Origin: Cutaneotrichosporon cavernicola
Lineage: Eukaryota > Basidiomycota > Tremellomycetes > Trichosporonales > Trichosporonaceae
Length of the DNA: 64,000 bases
NCBI RefSeq assembly: GCF_030864355.1
Contig: NC_083394.1
Coordinates: 1,984,001 to 2,048,000, forward strand
Reading direction: 5' to 3'
Within the stretch, counting starts at the first letter, position 1, and each line of letters begins with the position of its first letter. Shown here one piece after another: positions 56,011-64,000 of the stretch. Both the position numbers and the translations under genes were made by a program. The notes below the pieces were generated by a model that saw only the letters and a program-made list of their open reading frames with translations, searched no databases and was not told the DNA's origin.

Positions 56011-56747
56011 GTTCATCAAGTCCAGACCAGCCACCTTGTGTGGCACCACCCAGGCTGTGTGCACACGTTTAGGATCCGCGGTCTGCAGAGTGAGGGAATG
56101 TGAGGAGAACGTGTTTGAAGATGGGGAGCCGAACAAGGCCTTTACTCTCCCGCCGTCTCTGCCAAGCAAAGGCTGTGATACGCAGGAGCCACACGCGAGT
56201 GTCCAAGCTCAGATACAATGGTAGATGAGTGGTTGTGCCACAGAAGCATTGACGCCGGTCTGAGGGTGGGGGGTTTTTTTTTTCCTGATGTGGAAAGAGA
56301 AGCCGTTGACGTCAACTTTGGATATCCCTACCATCCCCACATTCCGACAACGGCCTCTCATACCACCCAGAAAATCATACACTCTACGATCTCTGATCTC
56401 AAAGCCTTGATCACAGAGAATACTCCACCGATAGATGAAGCCTTTCTCCGTTGACCTGTATCAACACGAATGTTTGTAGATGTGGATGGCGGTTGAATGC
56501 CTGTCTTGAAGGCTGTAGTGGGTGGCGAATGGTAAGGGTTGCAAGTCACATTAGGAGATGCGTTCCTGAAATATGTGGGTCGTGGTTCATCATTCAGCCC
56601 TGGCTAACTCATTGCTACAGTACAAAGCTGTATAGGCTACAGGTTACCTTCCCTCGACATTCTCTCTTCTTGTCATCCATTATTCTCTCTTCCCTACTCC
56701 CAGTCCTTCTCATCCAATCTTCTACCCATCCATAGTCTTCTGTCACA
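56011..56747. other. Intergenic region
   Basis: About 0.7 kb between the glucanase pseudogene and the next gene. The last 110 bases are CT-rich leader. Nothing else recognised. Confidence 0.45.
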
Positions 56748-59700
56748 ATGCCGGCTTTCAAGCGCCGGCATTCCCCATCCTCGTCCCCTTCACGTCGCGT
56801 GAGCGGTGTCACCGATGAGGCTCCCGCGTCCTCCTACGCGCTCTCGGCGTTGTACCCTCCAGACAAGCTTGGCTTCCCGTCATCTTCGCCTGCCCTCCTG
56901 CCTTCTGTCATGTCACTGTCCTCACCCCAACGCTTCGCTTACCGCGACCCCACCGCGTCTGACACGGAGTCTGACAGCGGCGCGTCGGACGACGAGATCG
57001 AGGAAAGCCTCGCGTCCTTCCCTCCAGAAGAGGCTGCACCATTCAAGGGCAAGGGCAAGGCAGTCGATCGTGGCCGAACGTCCGGAATCCACAGTGGACG
57101 CGCGCATCGTTACCAGACAGCAACCAAGCTGCAGGCCGCACTTGGCCTCGGACACCGGCCTCGTAGCAGGGTGAGTTTCTCTGTGCCTCGCGATGGTCGT
57201 GTGTTAGTCTCTGGTTCAGTCCGCTTTGTTTCCTGCTGCGCGACCAGGCTACACAAAGAGCGGGAGCGGGCGAAGTGGAGGGGCGCGACCAATACGAACA
57301 ATTGGACGCCTTATTCGACGCTCGCATTCCCCACCTGAGTGACAAGCATTGCATCTGGTGTGTCGCTTGTCCTGACTAACCCCAGATGTTATCGGCTCGT
57401 GGCCGTATCGTGAGCCCCACAGAGTCAATCTACATTATGACGCAAGGAATGAGTACTCTCGTAGGTGTTGCACCCGTTGCCCGTTTGCCGCATGTTGACA
57501 GCAGAAAACCTCGCCAGTGCAGCCCGACGAGGAGCACGTAGTCTCGTCTGCACTCAACTCCGACCGGCGCGACTCGTCACCTTCCCCGGTACCTTCGAGC
57601 CCCGAGCCCAGCGACATCGACACGCCTGTTCCCCGCACCCGGAAGCTGGCCATGTCGCGCCTCGCTCTTGCCAAGTCGAAGAAGCGCCGCGCCGACGCAG
57701 TGCGTTCCGCAATGGATTCTGCGTCGAGGCGCGCCAGCAACGACGCATGGGATGCTCATGAGGGCAACACTATCGACAGAGCGACTCTCGAGAAGCTCGC
57801 CGCCCAACAGGGCCTCAAGATTGTGCCGATGAGTCCGACACCTCGCGAGAAGGCCCTTGGCGCGTCTGGTGCCAGCACCAGCGTCTATGCGAACGCAAGT
57901 GTAGCTGGCCACGGCAACAAGCGCGTTCGCTCGCCGTCACCTCCACCGTCAACCCCGGCTGCCATCGAGAACCTTCTCACGCCGGCCCGCAAGCTCGTGC
58001 GCGCGATGAGTTCACCGACGTCGCCTACACCTGGACCTTCCAAGGCCCGTGCATTGGGCGGCCCACAGACTCTCAAGGCATCCAAGTCTTTACGTACTCT
58101 TGACCGCGGGGCCTCCACGCCGATGCCTGCCAATGTACCCTCGACATCCCCTCGTGCCATTGACTTGGTTGAGGATGTAGTGCTGGCTACTGCGTCTGAG
58201 GATGACGACTCCGAGCACGAGGAGGAGCCAACGCCTACAAAGCCCAAACGTAACAAATTGCCGGTTAAGCGGCCCATCAAGCTCGCCACGAAGTTGGTGT
58301 CTAGGTCCAAGGCGCGCAAACGGTATGAACGCGAGCACCCCAAGGCAGACCACTTGCCCGTGCGCCGCCGTCCGAAGGTGCACCACGTAGGTGCGAACGC
58401 AAGCGAGTCAGAACCTGAGCGCGCTCCTACTCGCCAGCGCCGTCGGCGACTCCACTTAGCGCGTCGTCCGGTTGCTCTCCGCTGTCCTCGTCGGACCGTA
58501 TTCTTCTTTCTCAGCGATGCGGACCCGGAGGACGGTCTCTTAAAGGAACCCAAGCCCCTCATCAAGTGTCGCAAGATCACGGAGCGCGTCCGCCGGGGTC
58601 TGTTGCAGCGCCACAACCAGCGCACCAAAGTCACCTTAACCACTCCAGCTCCTGTGATCGCGATGACGACGACGCACAAGCGCCAAGCATCGGAGTCTCC
58701 AGACCAAGACGATCTTGCGGTTGACGAGCTGCTGAGCGACGCGGAGATGCTAGACTCTGAGGCGGTGGAGACGGTCGTTTCGCTGGCCAGTCCTTCGCAG
58801 CTCGCCGGCCGCAAGCGCCGCAACTTACCCGTGGACGACAGCACTGGGCGCAACTCACAGCGTACGATCCTGCGTGCCATCGAGCTCAGCTGGTACGAGC
58901 CCGAGTACCGCAAGCACGAGGCCTGGCGCCGAGAGCGACGCGATCCTGCTCGCGCGGGCGAGCGCGCAAAGGCCCGCTACATGAGTCACATCGCCGCCAA
59001 GGAGGCCGAACAGCAAGCTGCTGAGGCCGCACGTCGCGAAGAAGAGGCGGAGGGCTGGATCGACGACGTTCTGGTCGCCGACGCTGAAATGCACGTGGCG
59101 GAGCCAGTCGTGGCCCTCGGACCCACCGCACCTTCGCACGCCGCCGTATCTGGCCCCACAGCGGACCCCACCCTTGCCGCGCACGTGAGTCCCGTAACGG
59201 AGGGCACCCTGGCTGCGGACTCAAGCCGCGTCGCTCCGGCCTGCCCAGCCGAGCATGTAGAGCAGAACGAGACGAACCTCCAGACAAGCTCCGAGGTCGT
59301 CGAAGGTTTACTCACGTTCGAGCACCCCGGCCCCGTCCAGGTCATCGAGGAGGAGTCGCAACCTCCGATGTCCCGCGACTCCCAGACGTTAGGTCCACGT
59401 CCTCGTCGCCGCCGTGTCCATGAATACGTTGGCCCTTCCGCAGGCGCGCGGGCCGCCGCTGGCCCTGCTCGCCGTGATCGTATCCTCTCGCGCGAGCGCC
59501 GTCGGGCGACCACCGCGCCACCAGAAGAGCCGATGACCGAGGCGGTTGCCGGTCCGTCAACGCGAACACGTCCGGCCGCGTCGGCAGGTCCGTCGAATCC
59601 TACTGCGGTCGAGGGCCTTCGTTCGCCTCCTCCGCGGTACGAGTTCCCGTTCTACGACATTGTACGCACGCCCGTGCGTACTGTTCGTCCACCTCCGCCT

Positions 59701-60060
59701 CGCCCAACTGGGAGGCAGCGTGAAAGAGCCGTCTCGAACCCACCTGACTACACGGGCCCTTACGAGGCGCGCTCGCCCGCACCCCCGCCTCCCTATAACT
59801 CCGTCACGGACCGCGACACTATCATTGCGCCAGTGTTTGACGAGCCCGCGCCGCGGCCGGCTGCCCCTTCCCACGGGCCAAGCCTGAACGTCAGGCGCCA
59901 GCGTGACAGTGACTCCGCTCGCCGCGCCCCTGGCACTTGGCCTGCGGGCAGTACCTCGCCAACCCCGGAGGACGTCGACATGGACGCGCCTCAGCCTCAG
60001 CATCAGCAGGGCGTGATCGCGTCTGTGTTTAGCCGCGTATTCGGCTTTTGGCGCTCATAA
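56748..60060 (+). CDS. Large disordered protein, function unknown
   Basis: Exon 1 is 56748-57170 (MPAFKRRHSPSSSPSRR, then acidic Ser-rich sequence), intron 57171-57247, and exon 2 from 57248 reads DQYEQLDALFDARIPHLSD to about 57357. The following short exon(s), 57387 to about 57460, can be read as GSWPYREPHRVNLHYDARN or as SARGRIVSPTESIYIMTQ; only the second joins in phase to the long last exon (57502 or 57505 to 60060), while the first fits exon 2 better. The exact splicing is therefore unresolved. The 850-aa C-terminal part is low-complexity, rich in Ser, Pro, Arg and Ala, with basic clusters and a helical segment (RAIELSWYEPEYRKHEAWRR). It ends VFSRVFGFWRS. I recognise no family; nuclear location is a guess from the basic patches. 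Confidence 0.55.
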
Positions 60061-60518
60061 ACGGCGGCAAGACTTTTTCGTACCTTTTATCTTACGACTG
60101 TTTACGTGTAGCCTGCAGCTGGATGTATGCTAGCTTACCATAGCGTTCTGCTTTTTTTGAGGATGCTGTGCAGCATGCATTGTTTGCCCGAGTATTGTAC
60201 TCAGCCGTGACCAGTCTGTTTCGTTGCCTCAGCACAGGCATCCAAACGAGACGGAACGAGAAGGGGATGTCGACGAGACCAAAGGTCATATCTGGTTTTC
60301 CAAGGTGATCAGACTAGTCCGCATCTCCCCCACTCACAAGCACACCAACGACGCTAAGTTCCACGACCTTGCAGGAGACACTCTCTGCGTCCCTTACATG
60401 AAAGCATCTAATCCTTGTGCTCCCGGACATTATTGAGGTCAGTTCTCGGGCCGTGCACAGTCAGAATCAACACCTTGGATCCATATGCTTCACATGATTT
60501 GTACACACATCCAACAAT
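60061..60518. other. Convergent 3' region
   Basis: About 0.46 kb between convergent gene ends; nothing else supported. Confidence 0.5.
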
Positions 60519-61501
60519 CTAGAACTGCTCACTCAGAGTCCAACCCCCCAGATCCTCTCCGCTTTCGTGCTCCGCTGCCCAATCATCAACATTGAACCCG
60601 TCATCCTCGTCGACAGGCATCCCGAACCCACGCAGCCCCCCCTGCTCGCTTCCCAGGCGTCCAACCGGCGCGCTCATAGTCGGCCGCAGCTGACGGCGTG
60701 GCATGCCAGCAAACGCGCGCGCAGGAACAGGCGGCGGTGGCATGGCATTAGACAGCTCGGGAACAGAGGTGGGGTTGATAAAGACGGGTGGGAAGTCGTC
60801 CACCTGGACTGGCTGTGGCCGCGATGGAACGACTTGCGCAGGCGGGAACGCGTGGTTGACCGCGTCGGCGTCGGAGGGCTCGTCACCCTCCCCACCCTCT
60901 CCCATGCGCTTGTGGCCGCGCCGCCGCTCGACGACCACCTCGCCGTCGGCGCTGAAGCGGAGGCGCTGGTCCGCTGCGAGCTCGGCTGCACGCGTGCGCG
61001 GCGAAAGAGAGAGCGCATTGGTCGGAGTCGACGAGTATGGTTGCAGCTCGCGGAGGCGGAGATCGTCCTTGACGATTAGGCGGGCTTGGGCTTGCGCGTC
61101 GCGATCGCTGAGGAATATGGCTGAGTTCGAGGGGAGGACGGGGAGGGATTGGGTCGGCTGCAGACTGCGACCCTGCGATACCACTGACATTAGCAGGAGA
61201 CGAGGGATGGGCGAGAAGGGCGGATGGCGAATGGATTGAGAGGAAGGGTAGTGAACAAGGTGGGAAATCATGAGGGGGAGGAGAGGAAGGACAGAGGAGC
61301 AGGCGTTGCCAATGGCGCGCTTAGCATTTGGTGTAGAGACTACTCACTCATGCGGTTCCGGCGCCCAACGTTCTGAAGCGCAGCCTGCACGTCGTCGGGG
61401 ATACCGTGGCGCTGGCCATAGATGTCGGCGGTAGTAGGCTCAGCTGCGGCGCGGGCATGCGCGTCGCGCAGCTGGCGTTTTGAGTCTGGCGCGTCCGACA
61501 T
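60519..61501 (-). CDS. Possible Dif1/Spd1-type ribonucleotide-reductase regulator
   Basis: Exons 61501-61348 and 61183-60519; intron 164 nt; 272 aa. The first exon ends with DIYGQRHGIPDDVQAALQNV then GRRNRM, and the second begins MVSQGRSLQP. Across the junction this resembles the short conserved block of fungal RNR-inhibitor proteins (Dif1/Sml1/Spd1: GmRvRksVseGY), which hold ribonucleotide reductase subunits inactive or in the nucleus. The remainder is disordered and Pro-rich, ending in an acidic segment with aromatic residues (DDGFNVDDWAAEHESGEDL, GGWTLSEQF). The match is one short motif, so the assignment is tentative; the gene itself, with a clean ATG and phase-1 splice, is well supported. 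Confidence 0.6.
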
Positions 61502-62129
61502 GGCTACGAAAGATGGTGAACACGCCGCAGCCGGGGGAAGAAAAAGGAAGAGCCGGGAGGATGGATTGTAGAAGATGAGAGCGGATCAGAAAGAGAATGA
61601 TAGAGTATACAGTAAGAGAGAAGAGAGGAAGGCAAGACAAAGGAGGCGCGTCTCCCCACCACCCCACAAGCACCTCCCCGACCACGTGCAGAGCACGTGA
61701 TGCGGATCCGGATACGATCGCGCCTCGTCAACTCGTCAGATGTGTCACCTGTGACGCATTCTCAGTTGACTCTCCTTCTCTCTCTCTCTCTCTCTCTCTC
61801 TTTGTCATCTCCTCACTCCGCGTCGTGCAGCCAAAGCACGATCGCGGTGTGCACCTTTGACCCTCCGACATCCTACTATCCTACTCTCGACTCCTCGACC
61901 ATCTCTCTACCTGCCGATCCAGACTCATCGGCCCTTCTCACCGACCTCCCCTGACAGCCTACGGCGCCACCGCACTATCCTAACACTCTCCCGCGTCCCG
62001 CATCCATCTCTATCACCTCCGCCACCACCACCACCTCTCTTCCCATCCCCTCCTCCCCCCTCCCAACCTCTCGTCATTTCAACCATCTCACTAAACATTG
62101 TCTGAATAGAACAACCTAGACCATCCCCG
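61502..62129. promoter_or_regulatory. Bidirectional promoter with (TC)n tract
   Basis: 628 bp between divergent starts. It holds a (TC)n run at about 61777-61801, and from 61860 to 62100 is strongly pyrimidine-rich, probably the leader of the AMMECR1-like gene. CACGTG occurs at about 61683-61697 (twice, CACGTGCAGAGCACGTGA). Confidence 0.4.
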
Positions 62130-62977
62130 ATGCCCGGCTTCATCTCCGACGCATCTTCTGGCTCGGCCGCATCAGGCTCCTCCTCCCTCCCGACCCCGGC
62201 TCTGTCCCACAGAGACACGCCCACACCAGGCATCACCAACCCCGCAACTCCCGTCAGCCCACCAGACGAGATCTGTACCCGCGCCCACGCATTGTACGCG
62301 TTCGACGTCCTCGCATCCCATCTTGAGCGACATGATGCCGCCCCACCACCATTCGCAAACGGGAAGGACAAGTAGTGAGTCCCCCCCCCCTCTCTCTCTT
62401 TTCTATCGTGTATGTGAGGGGCGCTCACCCCAGCGCCCTCTTCGTGACATGGAACACGCTCAAGCCGCGCAAAACCCTTCGAGGATGTATTGGCAACTTT
62501 ACGCCTATGCGCCTCGACAAGGGTCTGGCGGAATACGCCCTCGTCGCCGCACTCGAGGACCACCGCTTCTCGCCTATTCGCGCGTCAGAGCTTCCATCCC
62601 TGGGATGCGGCGTGAGCCTCCTCACCCCATTCACCCCCGTCGCTACCCCTCTGTCCTGGGATCTTGGCACGCACGGTATCCACGTCACGTTCCCGCATCC
62701 TACTGCCGGCCGTACCCTGTCCGCAACTTATCTCCCCGACGTAGCCCCCGAACAAGGTTGGAGTAAAGAGCAGGCGGTACTCAGCCTCATCCAGAAGGCT
62801 GGGTGGCGGGGACGCGTCACGGTAGGCGATAAGGTGTGGAATAGCATCAGCACCAAGGTGTATGGGAGCGTCAAAGTCGCCGTCACATATGACGACTACG
62901 TCGCGTGGAAGAAGGGCGGCGTCGTCGAGGACAAGGACAAGGACAAGAAGGGCGCCGAACGCGGCGCGCTCGCGTAG
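62130..62977 (+). CDS. AMMECR1-like protein
   Basis: AMMECR1-domain proteins are conserved from archaea to humans; the biochemical role is not settled. Exons 62130-62374 and 62434-62977, phase 2 over a 59-nt intron, giving 262 aa. After a Ser/Thr/Pro-rich N-terminus (about 50 aa) comes ALYAFDVLASHLERH, ALFVTWNTLKPRKTLRGCIG (with the family hallmark LRGCIG), LAEYALVAALEDHRFSPI, ELPSLGCGVSLLTPF, HGIHVTF, TYLPDVAPEQGWSKEQAVLS and a Lys/Asp-rich tail. The LRGCIG and EQGW motifs are diagnostic. A run of 10 Cs just after the donor is inside the intron. Confidence 0.93.
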
Positions 62978-63343
62978 GTACTCCCCCCCCCTTCTTTCGC
63001 TGCACTTTGAGCTCACGCACTAGCGTGCTGTCCCGCCTTGTGCGCGGGTAGGCTTCTGGCAAGCCGACGTTGTACTTAGTCTTACATTTGACATGAATAC
63101 CCATTTGTTGATACATAGTGTGGTGTGCGCAGCAGTCTCGGTTGTTCGGGGCTCTTAGTAGCGGGACGGGAAGTCGTCAGAACAGTGAGTCATGTATCGG
63201 AAATAGTGAACAGCACGGTAAGCGTTTGGGGTCCGCAACCGGCAGTGAGCCGCAGATGAGCCACACAATGACATGAAACTGCGAAATATGCTGACAATGA
63301 GCCACACCTATCTACCTTCTCCATCATACACTCTCCAAGCACA
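62978..63343. other. Convergent 3' region
   Basis: About 0.37 kb between convergent gene ends; nothing else supported. Confidence 0.5.
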
Positions 63344-64000
63344 CTAGTCCCGGTCCGAGTCAGACGAATACTGGCGCCGGCGGGGCGGCGTATCCGAGTC
63401 ATCGCGGCGTCGCCGGGGAGACAGTGACGGGGACCGCGAGTCTCCGCGGCGCGGTGTTGGGGACCGCGAGTCGTCACGGGGACGGCGGGGAGGGGTGGAG
63501 TCGTCGCGGCGGCGGGGAGGTGAGCGCGAGTCTTCAGGGGAGTAACGGCGACGAGGAGCTGGAGAACGCGACTCATGGCGGCGGGGAGTGGGAGAACGCG
63601 ACTCGGCACGCGAGTCAGAGCGACGAGAAGCGGGGGGGCGTGAGTCGTTAAGAGCGTCGCGGCGTGGTGGTGTCGACGACTCGCGGCGGCGCGGGGAGCG
63701 GTCGTCGTCCGAGTCGTCGCGCTTACGGCGAACCGGAGAACGAGAGCGGTCACGGTCGCGGTCTTCTTCGCGGCGACGCTTCTTCTCGGCGTCGCGGCGG
63801 GCATAGTACTCCTCACGGCGACGGAGGCGCTCCTTCTTCTCGAACTCCTTCTTGCGGCGGGCCTCTGCACGCTCGCGTTCCCGCGCCTCCTCGATACGCT
63901 CCTCCTCGCGCGCGCGCTTCTCGGCGATACGCTCGGCGCGCTCCTCCTCCGTCTCGCGGTGGAACGCCTTGCCCTCCTCGTAGTCGGCGCGGATGTTTAG
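63344..64000 (-). CDS. RS-rich protein, C-terminal part (partial)
   Basis: Open to the window edge; 218 codons plus stop (TAG at 63346-63344) on the minus strand. It starts inside the gene with NIRADYEEGKAFHRETEEE, a charged coiled-coil-like stretch (ERAERIAEKRAREEERIEEA, RRKKEFEKKERLRRREEYY), and then changes to Arg-Ser/Asp-Ser repeats of the form RRRDDSRSP to the end. RS/RD tails of this kind are typical of splicing factors and other spliceosome-associated proteins; which one cannot be told without the N-terminus. The regular repeats make the antisense frames look open as well. Confidence 0.75.
   Translation of the reverse strand, partial: LNIRADYEEGKAFHRETEEERAERIAEKRAREEERIEEARERERAEARRKKEFEKKERLRRREEYYARRDAEKKRRREEDRDRDRSRSPVRRKRDDSDDDRSPRRRESSTPPRRDALNDSRPPASRRSDSRAESRSPTPRRHESRSPAPRRRYSPEDSRSPPRRRDDSTPPRRPRDDSRSPTPRRGDSRSPSLSPRRRRDDSDTPPRRRQYSSDSDRD

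Noticed and set aside
57885..58913. 342-aa minus-strand open frame
   Set aside because: Shadow of the low-complexity plus-strand exon; no motif or splice support.
1..64000. CRISPR array, operon or riboswitch
   Set aside because: No regularly spaced repeats; the gene structure is eukaryotic with introns, so bacterial features are not expected.

Overview
The window is nuclear DNA from a fungus, most likely a basidiomycete yeast of the Tremellomycetes and plausibly Trichosporonales (inference from gene style; no rRNA or marker gene is present). Coding regions are GC-rich, genes carry one to seven introns that are mostly only 28-60 nt long with GTRAGT donors and CTRAC/CTGAC branch sites close to the AG, and the gene set (velvet factor, Atf1-type bZIP, MFE-2/FOX2, PMP47 carrier, fungal type IIC P-ATPase, KCS1, YME2, BSD2) is eukaryotic and fungal. 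Layout: 138-1952 catalase (+); 1953-7849 a gene-poor stretch with a decayed Tc1/mariner-like element bounded by 23-bp inverted repeats; 7850-10466 an eight-exon velvet-domain regulator (-) with a long pyrimidine-rich leader up to about 12.1 kb; 12.4-15.1 kb apparently empty; 15107-18239 an aldo/keto reductase fused to a RidA domain (-), containing an 8-nt microexon and a 1.2-kb intron; 18839-20277 PEX11 (-); 20736-21687 Tctex-1 dynein light chain (+); 22138-24134 Atf1-type bZIP (-); 25300-26013 mitochondrial ICT1-type GGQ hydrolase (+); 26837-27886 uncharacterised protein (+); 28595-29597 PMP47-type peroxisomal carrier (-); 30431-31975 SET-domain protein methyltransferase (-); 33523-36393 FOX2 (+); 36662-39859 YME2 (+); 39.9-40.5 kb a doubtful small gene (-); 40826-41459 small membrane protein (+); 41956-43614 BSD2/NDFIP (-); 46380-49737 KCS1 inositol hexakisphosphate kinase (+); 50166-50275 intron-containing tRNA-Tyr (-); 50459-53990 Na/K-type P-ATPase (-); about 55.28-56.0 kb GH5 exo-beta-1,3-glucanase pseudogene (+); 56748-60060 disordered protein of unknown role (+); 60519-61501 possible Dif1/Spd1-type ribonucleotide-reductase regulator (-); 62130-62977 AMMECR1-like (+); 63344 to beyond 64000 an RS-rich protein truncated by the window edge (-). 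Themes: four genes in the first 36 kb belong to peroxisome biology (catalase, PEX11, PMP47 carrier, FOX2), which suits a lipid-using yeast, while the Atf1-type factor, catalase and AKR-RidA protein fit stress and redox defence. Most genes are ordinary housekeeping loci. The most unusual structures are the AKR-RidA fusion with its microexon and oversized intron, and the gene-poor 2-8 kb region with its transposon relic. Exon structures were worked out by hand from reading frame, splice sites and family motifs and have not been checked against RNA data.
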